From: Candidatus Binatia bacterium
GTDB lineage: Bacteria > Desulfobacterota > Binatia > UBA9968
Assembly: GCA_036504975.1 (NCBI GenBank)
Contig: DASXUF010000182.1
Location: 1 to 32,872 of the forward strand
Reading direction: 5' to 3'
Length of the DNA: 32,872 nucleotides
The notes beneath the pieces were generated by a model. That model saw only the letters and a list, made by a program, of their open reading frames with translations. It searched no databases and was not told where the DNA came from. The translations under genes and the position numbers were made by a program. Below, piece by piece: positions 23,812 to 32,169 of this stretch (position 1 is its first letter; each line of letters begins with the position of its first letter).

Positions 23812-25599
23812 ATGAACGCTGATTCGCGAACTCTTTTCCTCTGGTCCGTGCTGAAGCCGCACCGCAAGCCGGCGGTGTTGCTGATTTCGCTTTCGCTGCT
23901 CGCCTCCGCTTTCGAAGGCTTCTCGATCGCCCTCCTGGTTCCCCTGCTGAGCGCGCTGCAAGAGGCGCAAAACCATGACCAGTTGCCGCGGGTTCTCAAA
24001 GTCATCGCCCGGCTCCTGGAGGGCTACCCGTTCAAATCCCAGGCCCTCGTCTCCATCGGTTTGATTGTCGCGGCGATAATGCTGAAGAACTTGTTTCTCG
24101 CCCTTTCCATTTATATCGGTTACGGCTTGACCACTCGACTGGTCGTCGATCTGAGAAGCCGCGCCATGGACACCTTGCTGCAGGCGGGAATCGGATTTCA
24201 CAACAACGCCAGGATCGGCCATCTGGTGGAAAAAGTGCTGAATCACACCGCGATGATCGATCAGCTCGTCAAGCAAGCGATCGATTTCCTGGTCAATGCC
24301 ACCGCCTTCCTCGTTCTCCTGGGCTTGCTGCTGTTGTTTTCCTGGCAGCTCACGCTGTTCACCATCGTCTTGGCGGCCGGCATCGCGCTCGCCGTCTCGC
24401 GTTACGTCAAAACCCTTTCCGGACTCGGCAGAAAATCAGCCAGGAGCGGCGAAGAACTGGCCGCGCTGCTGTACGAAACGCTGGGCGGGATCCAGGTCAT
24501 CAAGTCGTTCACCAAAGAAAGCTCCCAATCGGCCGTCCTCAAAGACAAGATCAGCGAGCACGGAAAAAATCAACAGTCGTTTCACGTCGGAAATTATCTC
24601 ATTCATATCGTAACCGAGGTGGTCGGCGTGGTCTCGATCGCCCTGCTGCTCATCGTTGCGCTGCTCACGTACGACGTCGGAGACCAACTGCTGCTCGCGC
24701 GTCTGCTGCCTTTCCTATACGTTCTCACCAGACTCTTTCCCGTGATAAAGAATCTGAATCAAGCGCGCGGCGCGATCGTCAGCCGGTGGCCCTATGTGGA
24801 AACGGTCCACGACCTGCTGCGTTGGGACAATAAACCCATGGTTAAAGACGGCGCCAGGCCGTATCCGGGCCTCACGCGCGAAATCCGTTTCGACGCCGTC
24901 AGCTTTTCGTACCTCGGCGAGCGCAAACGAGCCTTGGTCGAAACCGCCTTTTCCATACCCAAGGGCGCGACCACCGCGATCGTCGGCAAGTCCGGAGCCG
25001 GCAAATCGACGATCATCAACTTGTTGCTGCGGTTTTACGACCCGCAAGAAGGGGCCATTCTCGTCGACGGCGTCCCGCTACAGCATTTTCAGCTGCGGTC
25101 CTACCGCGAACGGATAGGCCTCGTCAGCCAGGACACCTTTATTTTCAACGATACGGTCGCCAATAACATCGCCTTCGGGGCTTTGGCGCCGCCGGCTTAC
25201 GATAAAGTCGTCGCCGCGGCCGAAAGGGCGGGAGCTCACGAATTTATTCTGGATTTGGCCCAGGGGTACGATACGATGCTGGGAGACCGGGGAGTCCGTC
25301 TGTCCGGCGGCCAGCGCCAGCGAATTTCCATCGCCCGGGCCATTCTCAGGGATCCCGAGATTCTTATTCTGGATGAGGCCACGAGCTCGCTCGATGCGGG
25401 AACGGAAAGGCTGATCCACAACGCGATGACCGACTTGAGCCGGAACCGAACCGTCGTCATCATCGCTCATAGGCTCTCGACACTCAGCGCCGCGGACCAG
25501 ATCATCGTATTGAAGGCGGGCCGGGTCGCGGAAAGCGGAAAGCAACGGCAGTTGCTCGAGAAAAAAGGCGAGTATTACGACCTGATCAAGCCCGGCTAA
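23812..25599 (+). CDS. ABC exporter, fused permease and ATPase (MsbA/PglK-type flippase)
   Basis: A 595-residue half-transporter. The first ~330 residues hold the exporter-type transmembrane domain, with hydrophobic stretches near residues 20-45, 80-105, 158-195 and 270-300. The ATPase domain is complete: Walker A GKSGAGKST (392-400), Q loop in GLVSQDT, signature LSGGQRQR (497-504), Walker B ending in Asp521-Glu522 (LILDEATSSLD) and the switch His553 (IAHRLST). It works as a homodimer. Family members flip lipid A (MsbA) or undecaprenyl-linked oligosaccharide (PglK/WlaB). As the only transporter in this glycan cluster, it is the likely flippase for the lipid-linked product. Confidence 0.93.
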   Translation: MNADSRTLFLWSVLKPHRKPAVLLISLSLLASAFEGFSIALLVPLLSALQEAQNHDQLPRVLKVIARLLEGYPFKSQALVSIGLIVAAIMLKNLFLALSIYIGYGLTTRLVVDLRSRAMDTLLQAGIGFHNNARIGHLVEKVLNHTAMIDQLVKQAIDFLVNATAFLVLLGLLLLFSWQLTLFTIVLAAGIALAVSRYVKTLSGLGRKSARSGEELAALLYETLGGIQVIKSFTKESSQSAVLKDKISEHGKNQQSFHVGNYLIHIVTEVVGVVSIALLLIVALLTYDVGDQLLLARLLPFLYVLTRLFPVIKNLNQARGAIVSRWPYVETVHDLLRWDNKPMVKDGARPYPGLTREIRFDAVSFSYLGERKRALVETAFSIPKGATTAIVGKSGAGKSTIINLLLRFYDPQEGAILVDGVPLQHFQLRSYRERIGLVSQDTFIFNDTVANNIAFGALAPPAYDKVVAAAERAGAHEFILDLAQGYDTMLGDRGVRLSGGQRQRISIARAILRDPEILILDEATSSLDAGTERLIHNAMTDLSRNRTVVIIAHRLSTLSAADQIIVLKAGRVAESGKQRQLLEKKGEYYDLIKPG

Positions 25600-25656
25600 A
25601 ACTCCGCAATCCCCGTGAGCCGGCAAGAAGCGGATCTCCTTTACGCGAGCGAATGA

Positions 25657-26610
25657 ATGTCCCAAGGGAATTCCCCAAGTGCGCGCATCGACATCTGCGT
25701 CGCCACATTTAAGAGGCCGGAAGGTCTGAGACGCCTTTTAGAGTCCCTCATACGTCAGGAGACACGGAGCGAGTTCTGCCATCGCCTCATCGTGGTCGAC
25801 AACGACGCCCGTCGCAGCGCCGAGCCGGTCGTCCGGGAATTTTTCAGCCGCGGGGTGCCGCTGATTTACGACGTCGAGCCTCGACAAAACATCTCGCTCG
25901 CCCGAAACCGAACGCTTAGCCACGCTACGGGGGAGTTTATTGCAACGATCGACGACGACGAATACGCGGACCATCGTTGGCTTTTAAATCTTTACAAGAC
26001 GATGGTCGCTTACGACGCCGACGTCGTTCATGGACCGGTCGTTCCGCTTTTTCCACCGAACACCCCCGCCTATGTCAAGAACAGCGCGCTGGTTGCACGG
26101 CCGGAATTGGCGACGGGGTCAACCGAGAATTACACGCCTTATACCGCGAACTCGCTGTTTCGCCGAAAACTCATCGAGGCGCTGCCTGCGGCGTTCGATC
26201 CCCGCTTTGGCCGTACCGGCGGGGAAGACATTCTCTTTTTCCATGCGCTGCGGCGGCAAGGCCATAAACTGATTTGGTGTAACGACGCCGTCGTGTTCGC
26301 ATCGATACCGCCCGACAGAGCGAATTTATCGGCATTGACAAAACGGTACTTCCGCAACGGCTATATCACCTATCGCATGTCGAGCGAGGCTCATTTGAAC
26401 GAAGTTCGAGTCGATCGGGCCGCCGTCTTTCGTTGTTGCGTAAGGCTGGGAATCGGCCTCGGCGCCATGCCTTTTTATCTTTTTGCGGATCTATGCGGCG
26501 GGAACTCCTCGAAAGCGCTCCGGTCTCTGGAGGAAACCGCCTTCCGCGCAGGGTTCCTGGCGGCGGCCTTTCGCTTCCGCTACGAGGCATATCGAGGCGA
26601 AAAAACTTGA
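25657..26610 (+). CDS. Glycosyltransferase family 2
   Basis: A 317-residue GT2 enzyme. ARIDICVATFKRPEGLRRLL opens the fold, QNISLARNRTLSHATGEFIA precedes the metal/donor motif DDDEYAD, and GRTGGEDILFFHALRRQGHK supplies the (E)D acceptor/catalytic block. A C-terminal hydrophobic segment (about residues 255-280) may anchor it in the membrane. It follows the ABC transporter after 57 bases, the widest gap of the cluster, and nearly abuts another GT2 gene. Confidence 0.88.
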   Translation: MSQGNSPSARIDICVATFKRPEGLRRLLESLIRQETRSEFCHRLIVVDNDARRSAEPVVREFFSRGVPLIYDVEPRQNISLARNRTLSHATGEFIATIDDDEYADHRWLLNLYKTMVAYDADVVHGPVVPLFPPNTPAYVKNSALVARPELATGSTENYTPYTANSLFRRKLIEALPAAFDPRFGRTGGEDILFFHALRRQGHKLIWCNDAVVFASIPPDRANLSALTKRYFRNGYITYRMSSEAHLNEVRVDRAAVFRCCVRLGIGLGAMPFYLFADLCGGNSSKALRSLEETAFRAGFLAAAFRFRYEAYRGEKT

Positions 26611-26650
26611 CTGGACGAACCAACCGTCCGGCCTGAGCATCGTCGCGCGC

Positions 26651-27541
26651 ATGCCGAATCAGCCGCTCATCTCCGTCGTCATCCCGTATTTCAACTGCCC
26701 CGAGATCGGCGCGTGTTTGGAATCTCTTTCCCGCCAGACCTACTCCAATGCCGAGATCATCGTCGTCAACAATAATTCTTCGAAAAAACATCTGGCGCTT
26801 TTGGCAAATCGGCCGATACGCATTGAAAATGAAAAGATCCAGAGCAGTTACGCCGCGCGAAACCGGGGCGCCCGATGCGCCCGCGGCGCTTATCTCGCCT
26901 TTATCGACGCGGATTGCACCGCCGATCCGGAGTGGCTTGCCACCTTGTGGCTTACCGCCGAGAATGAAAACGCCGAGATGGTCTTGGGAAACGTCAAAAA
27001 AACAATCTCCCGGCGCCGGCTGAGCCATGAATACGTGGACCGCGACCTCTATCATGATCACCGGCGGTTGTTTTCCCAAGGCAGCGGCACCACCGCCAAC
27101 TTATTCATTTCCAAGAGAGCGCTCGATAGCGCAGCGGGTTTTTCTCCGCATTCTTTTTCCGGGGGAGACACCGCCTTGATCCAAAAGCTCGCGAGGTCCG
27201 GGGTCGCGTATGCGTATGCGGAGACCGCCGTGGTTTTTCAGCAGTGCCGAAAGACGCTTCTTTCTCTCATGGCCAAAGGATTTCGCACCGGGGTAGCGTC
27301 CGGGAACGACGAGGCGAATCGTTTTATGGGCCTGGATGATCGGATGAAATACGTGAGGTGGCGATGCCTGGCTCTTTTGAATCCGTTTAGAGCCGATATG
27401 GCTCTCCAGGTCCGCTCCCGATCGTATCCCTATGCGTTCGCTTATTTCATGCACTTCGCGGCCCAGGGCTTGGGGCGCTCGTTCGGCATCACGAAGATAT
27501 CCCGGACGCCGCTGTGCAGAAAGCTCATGCGCTACACATGA
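26651..27541 (+). CDS. Glycosyltransferase family 2
   Basis: A 296-residue GT2 enzyme with SVVIPYFNCPEIGACLESL at the N-terminus, SSYAARNRGARCARGAYLAF, the metal/donor motif DADCTAD, and SFSGGDTALIQKLARSG in the acceptor block. The ATG at 26651 was chosen because the fold begins there; the frame remains open upstream inside the previous gene without GT2 features. The TGA overlaps the next start as ATGA, implying translational coupling. Confidence 0.88.
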   Translation: MPNQPLISVVIPYFNCPEIGACLESLSRQTYSNAEIIVVNNNSSKKHLALLANRPIRIENEKIQSSYAARNRGARCARGAYLAFIDADCTADPEWLATLWLTAENENAEMVLGNVKKTISRRRLSHEYVDRDLYHDHRRLFSQGSGTTANLFISKRALDSAAGFSPHSFSGGDTALIQKLARSGVAYAYAETAVVFQQCRKTLLSLMAKGFRTGVASGNDEANRFMGLDDRMKYVRWRCLALLNPFRADMALQVRSRSYPYAFAYFMHFAAQGLGRSFGITKISRTPLCRKLMRYT

Positions 27542-28902
27542 AAGACGTGTTTTTGGCCCGAACGACGAGTCCGAAAGAATGGTACCGCCGCCAGATCGAC
27601 CACTACGTCGAGCAAATCCCTCGGATGCAAACGCCCGAGGGCGCTTTCCGACGCGACGTCGAACCGAGATTCAATCCGCAAGATAACGCTCGACTCCAGG
27701 AAGGGGTTTTGCCCCTGGCCTGGCACATGCGCCGCTTCGGAACCCACAACTTCCGCGATCCTATTCTCAACGGGCTCGCTTGCCTGTTTAAATTACAGCG
27801 GCCTGACGGCGCTTACCCGGAAACTCACGGGCCCTCCTTTGCGGCGACCGCATTTATTACCTTCGCTCTTGCCAGGATGCTGGACTACGGCAGGGATTTT
27901 TTGCCCGAGGACGTGAAATACCGGATTGTGCGCGCGATCGAACGTTCTTTGCCGTTCCTGATCGCCGACAGGAAAGTCCTGTATACCAACCAGCACGCCG
28001 CCGCCCTGGCGGCGTTGAAAGAAGCCGGCAAATCGGTTGCCGTATCCGGCGGCGTCATCCATCGGCAGCTGTCGAACATACTCGCAAAAAAAGACCCCTC
28101 GGGCCTGTTCGAAGAAGATGCCGGTATCGATCTCGGCTATGCGACGCTGACGTACAGTCTGCTGTCGACCTTTGACGGCTCGAAAGATTTTTACGCCCCC
28201 TTTGTGGATTGTCTGCAACGGCTCCTGTTCCCGGACGGCACCCATATCTTGCCGATGTCGAGAACGCTTGGGTGGATCATTCTCAACAGTCTCGAAGCCG
28301 CGGCGCGTTTTCATCCTGAAGCCCGACAATTGGCCCAACGATGTATCCAGGCGCACGAATCGGGACGATGCAACGCCACGCACCTGATATCCAACCGGCA
28401 TATCTTGACCACTCTTTACCGCCTTTGTGAAGCGTATGATACGTGTGATGACCGTTCCGTTCCGGACCTTCCGAGGTCTGGCGGCGAGACGGCTCTTCCG
28501 TCAAAGTATCTAAGATACTTCCGCTGCGGCGGGACCGTAGGCCTGCTGTACCGCGACGAACAACAACTGGGTTACAGTTTTTACCTGGGACCCCATCGGA
28601 TCCTGTTCGGATTCTCCCGCAATTCCCGGCTGGTCGAAAAGACGCGCGAACGATTCCTGGTACGCTCCGATTCACAAGGCGGGTGGCCGAAAGCCGCCCG
28701 AGGTTTTCGGCTTGACAATGATTCGCTGCTGCTGACCAATATCTTTGCCTCCGACCCGGTTTATTCCGTCGGCCGTTTACCGCTGCAAGGAACGCGCGAC
28801 CCGGCGTTTTGCGAGGCCAACCAAAATATGTTTTCCCATGAGGCGATTTACAAGTATCGCCTGTCCAGGATAAAAAGATACAAATTTGTCTGCGGCGGCT
28901 GA
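27538..28902 (+). CDS. Unclassified protein, probably helical barrel plus beta C-terminal domain
   Basis: A 454-residue protein I cannot assign. The first ~300 residues are helix-rich with repeats of the type seen in alpha/alpha toroids: QEGVLPLAWHMRRFG, CLFKLQRPDGAYPETHG, then DAGIDLGYATLTYSLL and GTHILPMSRTLGWIIL. The last ~150 residues look beta-rich (RYFRCGGTVGLLYRDEQQ, SFYLGPHRILFGFS). This two-part plan resembles heparinase-II/III-like polysaccharide lyases and related glycan-active enzymes. No signal peptide is evident, which argues against a secreted lyase. Being embedded between glycosyltransferase genes with an ATGA overlap, it very likely acts in the same glycan pathway, perhaps as an epimerase, lyase or modification enzyme. 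Confidence 0.6.
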   Translation: MKDVFLARTTSPKEWYRRQIDHYVEQIPRMQTPEGAFRRDVEPRFNPQDNARLQEGVLPLAWHMRRFGTHNFRDPILNGLACLFKLQRPDGAYPETHGPSFAATAFITFALARMLDYGRDFLPEDVKYRIVRAIERSLPFLIADRKVLYTNQHAAALAALKEAGKSVAVSGGVIHRQLSNILAKKDPSGLFEEDAGIDLGYATLTYSLLSTFDGSKDFYAPFVDCLQRLLFPDGTHILPMSRTLGWIILNSLEAAARFHPEARQLAQRCIQAHESGRCNATHLISNRHILTTLYRLCEAYDTCDDRSVPDLPRSGGETALPSKYLRYFRCGGTVGLLYRDEQQLGYSFYLGPHRILFGFSRNSRLVEKTRERFLVRSDSQGGWPKAARGFRLDNDSLLLTNIFASDPVYSVGRLPLQGTRDPAFCEANQNMFSHEAIYKYRLSRIKRYKFVCGG

Positions 28903-28908
28903 AGCTCG

Positions 28909-30105
28909 GTGAAAATCTACGTTTTCACGAACAAGTTTCCGACGTGGTCCGAGACGTTTATCTACGACGAGATCGCCGGCCTGGAGAAGCTGTCCCACAC
29001 GATCCGCATCATCGCTTTGGGCAAAGATTATTTCATAACCCACCCCATCCTCCGGCAAATTCGCGTTCGCAACGTTCGTTACCTCCTGAAGTTGAGCTCT
29101 TATAAAGATTGGTTATATCATCTCAAATATCCGGATTTTTGGCGGCAATGCCTGCTGCCGTCGCTGGTATCAAATCGTTTTCGTTTCTTCGGCATGAACG
29201 CCTTAGCCGAGCTGATCAAGCGGGAAAAACCCGACCTCTTCCTGCTGCACTTCGGCGCCCTGGGCGAAATCTTTCTCTGGCTGAGGCGTAGCTTTAACAT
29301 CCCGTTCATCGTGTTTTTTCATGGCGACGAATATAATGCCGTCCAGCGTCGCCGGTACAACGACTACAAGGATCTGTTTTCCCTGGCCGACCTCTTTTTG
29401 GTGAAGAGCAGATATTCGCACGCGAAGATCATCGCGCTCGGCTGCCGGCCGGAGAAGGTCGCGATCATTCCCTTCGGAATAAATCCCGATCTCTACCCGT
29501 TCAGCCGCGCGTCAACCCGCCGAACATCGCCCGCCATGAAAGTGTTGGGTGTCGGACGGTTGGTGGACAATAAAGATTTCGAGCTGGCCCTGAAGGTCAT
29601 TCAAAAATGCGTGACGCGCTATCCCCTGCTCAAGTACTCCATCATAGGCGATGGGCCCTTGTACCCGCAGTTGCGCCGTCAAATAAGATCTCAGGGCCTA
29701 GGAAAGAGATGTTTTCTCATGGGCGCCCGGAATATGAATTGGATCAGTAAAGAGCTGTCCGAGAGCGATATTTATTTGCAGCCGTCCCGCCGGGACAAGG
29801 ACGGGGAGACGGAAACGTTCGGGAATACCCTGCTTGAAGCTCAGCTTCACGGCTTGCCGGTTTTGTCCACGGATTTGGGCGGCATACCCGAAATAGTGGA
29901 TCACGAGGAAACCGGCTTTTTGGCTCCCGAGTCGGACGCCGAAGCGCTCGCGGAATACTTGGCGACGCTCGTCGAGGATGGACAATTGCGAAAGAGGATG
30001 GGTGAACGGGGCAGGAACAACGTGCTCTCTAGGTTCAACTCAAAAAAACAGATGTTGGAGCTCGAGCGAATGCTCATCGATGCGCGGGCGGGCGTTCGTG
30101 GGTAG
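28909..30105 (+). CDS. Glycosyltransferase family 4
   Basis: A 398-residue GT4 enzyme with a GTG start six bases after the preceding stop. Recognisable blocks are FTNKFPTWSETFIYDEI at the N-terminus (the SETFI motif common in colanic-acid-type GT4 enzymes), VFFHGDEYN, IPFGIN, VLGVGRLVDNKDF and the E-x7-E block ETFGNTLLEAQLHGLPVLST. These define both Rossmann domains and the donor site. It has the most canonical GT4 sequence in the cluster. It probably adds a late sugar, an inference from position only. Confidence 0.93.
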   Translation: MKIYVFTNKFPTWSETFIYDEIAGLEKLSHTIRIIALGKDYFITHPILRQIRVRNVRYLLKLSSYKDWLYHLKYPDFWRQCLLPSLVSNRFRFFGMNALAELIKREKPDLFLLHFGALGEIFLWLRRSFNIPFIVFFHGDEYNAVQRRRYNDYKDLFSLADLFLVKSRYSHAKIIALGCRPEKVAIIPFGINPDLYPFSRASTRRTSPAMKVLGVGRLVDNKDFELALKVIQKCVTRYPLLKYSIIGDGPLYPQLRRQIRSQGLGKRCFLMGARNMNWISKELSESDIYLQPSRRDKDGETETFGNTLLEAQLHGLPVLSTDLGGIPEIVDHEETGFLAPESDAEALAEYLATLVEDGQLRKRMGERGRNNVLSRFNSKKQMLELERMLIDARAGVRG

Positions 30106-30109
30106 CGCC

Positions 30110-31288
30110 GTGAAACGGTGGATGTCCAACATTCTCTTGATTTTCATGGGGACGGCGACCGCGGGCCTCGTCGTCGAAATCGGCCTTCGGATCGCCGGTG
30201 TTTCATATCCAAGCTTTTATCGCTCGGACGAGCACACCGGCACTTCGCTGCGCCCGGGAATCGAGGCCTGGGAGCGGAACGAAGGCGAAGCCCACGTTCG
30301 GATTAACAGCGACGGCCTACGCGATCGCGAGCACCCTAAAGCCAAGCCCGCCAATGCCTTCCGTATCGCAGTCCTCGGGGACTCTTACACGGAAGCGCGG
30401 CAAGTGCCGATGGAAGACGCCTTCTGGGCGGTCCTAGAGCGAGACCTGAAAGGCTGTGCGGGCTTGGCTGGGCGGGACGTCGAAGTCATCAACTTCGGCG
30501 TGAGCAACTATGGCACCGCGCAGGAGTTGATCACGTTACGCCGGCGGGTTTGGGACTATTTTCCGGACATGGTCATCCTCGCATTTCTGACCGGCAACGA
30601 TATCCACGACAACCTCCGCGAGCTGTCAGGAGATCCGAAAAGACCTTACTTTGTTTACCAAGACGGCGCACTCACGCTTGACGCCTCGTTTAGAGATTCC
30701 GCCATCTACCGGGCGAGCGAGACGGCCTTGGCGCGACTGGGCGCCTGGCTTACCGACTATTCCCGCGTGCTGCAACTGCTTTATCTGGGCAAAAATCGCC
30801 TCGTTCGGATCGTCCTCTACCCAAGACCCGCCCACGATCGTCACGGCGAGGTTGGACTGCAGGACTCGGTCTATCTCGAACCCACGAGTTCACTTTGGCG
30901 AGAGGCCTGGCGGGTTACGGAGGGCCTCATTGACTTGATGCGAAGCGAAGTGAGACAAAAAGGAGCGGATTTTCTGCTCGTCACGTTGAGCAACGGAATC
31001 CAAGTCCATCCCGACCCATCGGTGCGCAGGAGCTATATGGATCGTTTGGGCGCCGCGGACTTGTTCTATCCCGACCTCCGCATCGCGGCTCTGGGACGAC
31101 GAGAGGGTTTTTCCGTGCTTACTTTGGCGCCGGAGTTTCAGGCTTATGCGGAAAAGCACCAGGCGTTTCTCCACGGGTTTGGCAACAATCCCGGCGCGGG
31201 ACACTGGAATCGAGACGGGCACCGGCTTGCCGGAAAAGCCATCTCCGAGAAGGTATGCGAGCAGACGTCTCGGGACAACGTCGAATGA
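30110..31288 (+). CDS. Membrane-anchored SGNH/GDSL-like hydrolase
   Basis: A 392-residue protein with one N-terminal membrane segment (about residues 5-27) followed by an SGNH hydrolase domain. VLGDSYTEARQ carries the nucleophile Ser92, NFGVSNYGTAQE gives the Gly block, LTGNDIHDN the Asn block, and GHWNRDGHRLAGKAI the His block. In many family members an Asp two residues before the His completes the triad; here that position is Ala, so the acid may come from elsewhere. Related proteins are O-acetylesterases or acetyltransferases acting on periplasmic glycans. The GTG at 30110 follows the previous stop by four bases; ATG 30122 is an alternative. The stop overlaps the HAD gene start (ATGA). Confidence 0.82.
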   Translation: MKRWMSNILLIFMGTATAGLVVEIGLRIAGVSYPSFYRSDEHTGTSLRPGIEAWERNEGEAHVRINSDGLRDREHPKAKPANAFRIAVLGDSYTEARQVPMEDAFWAVLERDLKGCAGLAGRDVEVINFGVSNYGTAQELITLRRRVWDYFPDMVILAFLTGNDIHDNLRELSGDPKRPYFVYQDGALTLDASFRDSAIYRASETALARLGAWLTDYSRVLQLLYLGKNRLVRIVLYPRPAHDRHGEVGLQDSVYLEPTSSLWREAWRVTEGLIDLMRSEVRQKGADFLLVTLSNGIQVHPDPSVRRSYMDRLGAADLFYPDLRIAALGRREGFSVLTLAPEFQAYAEKHQAFLHGFGNNPGAGHWNRDGHRLAGKAISEKVCEQTSRDNVE

Positions 31289-31941
31289 TTCTAGCCATCT
31301 TTGACGTCGATCATACGTTGCTCAAAGCCGACAGCTTAAAACTGTTTGGCTTGTTTCTATGGAAGAAGAAGGGCATTCGGCTATCGCATCTTCCGGGGTT
31401 CGTCGCCAGCTTGTTCGCATGGTGCCTGGCCTTAACCGATACGGGAAAGTTAAAGGCCGGATACCTGAAACTGCTTTGCGGTGGAATGCCCGTCAGCACG
31501 GTGAGGGAATTGGGGCGCGAATTCGCGGAGACTCTTCTTGGCTCCAAAGTATTTCCCCAGGCGCTGGAGCTGATCCACCGGCACAAGACCGAGCGCCACG
31601 AGATCGTCTTGCTATCGGCATCTCCGGATATCTATCTTGAAAGATTGGCGGAGCTTCTTGGCGCCGACATGCTGATCTGCACAAAGCTGTCTCGGGCAAG
31701 CGACTTTCTGACGGGCGATCTAGAAGGCGGAAACTGCAAAGGACGGGAAAAGCTGCGACGGCTCCTTGAGCAATACCGGGAACTCAATATCGACTGGAGC
31801 CGGTCCTTCGCTTATTCCGATTCGCTGTCGGATTTGCCTATCCTCGAGCGAGCCGGCAGGCCCATCGCGGTGAATCCTGATCGGAGATTGGCGCGCATCG
31901 CAGTCAGGCGCCGGTGGCGGATCGAGCGCTGGGATACCTGA
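31285..31941 (+). CDS. HAD-superfamily IB phosphatase (SerB-like)
   Basis: A 218-residue HAD phosphatase. Motif I is IFDVDHTLL (nucleophile Asp and acid/base Asp), motif II is VLLSASPDIYLERL, the motif III Lys lies in GNCKGREKL, and motif IV is YSDSLSDLPIL. All catalytic residues are present. The helical cap and length fit subfamily IB, which includes phosphoserine phosphatase-like enzymes and lipid or sugar phosphate phosphatases. Being the last gene of the glycan operon and overlapping the SGNH gene start-to-stop, it may dephosphorylate a sugar- or lipid-phosphate intermediate. Confidence 0.9.
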   Translation: MILAIFDVDHTLLKADSLKLFGLFLWKKKGIRLSHLPGFVASLFAWCLALTDTGKLKAGYLKLLCGGMPVSTVRELGREFAETLLGSKVFPQALELIHRHKTERHEIVLLSASPDIYLERLAELLGADMLICTKLSRASDFLTGDLEGGNCKGREKLRRLLEQYRELNIDWSRSFAYSDSLSDLPILERAGRPIAVNPDRRLARIAVRRRWRIERWDT

Positions 31942-32045
31942 GTTTGGTGATCTTTTGTGTTGCGCTCATGGCCGTCTTATTGTTCGTCGACATCCCGGTC
32001 CTTCACAAAATCTTCCAGCCCACGCTGCCGACATCCGCACCGTAA
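31914..32045 (+). CDS. Possible small single-pass membrane protein
   Basis: A 43-codon frame starting at GTG inside the end of the HAD gene contains one clear hydrophobic helix (LVIFCVALMAVLLFVD) followed by a short polar tail. It would overlap the HAD gene by 28 bases. There is no strong Shine-Dalgarno. The rest of the 31942-32169 gap holds nothing I recognise. It could be a genuine small protein or a chance hydrophobic frame. Confidence 0.3.
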   Translation: MADRALGYLSLVIFCVALMAVLLFVDIPVLHKIFQPTLPTSAP

Positions 32046-32169
32046 CCACAGTATACGAACTAAAGCCGAGGTTCTCTCGAGCCGCAGGATTGTGCTTCTT
32101 CCTTTTACTTGAAAAAAGGCGACAAAAACGATCTTCCGTTTTCCCCGGCGAGCACTAGAACACATTTAC

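Noticed and set aside
31955-32158. A 67-codon plus-strand frame after the HAD gene
   Set aside because: No ribosome binding site, no domain, basic random-looking composition.
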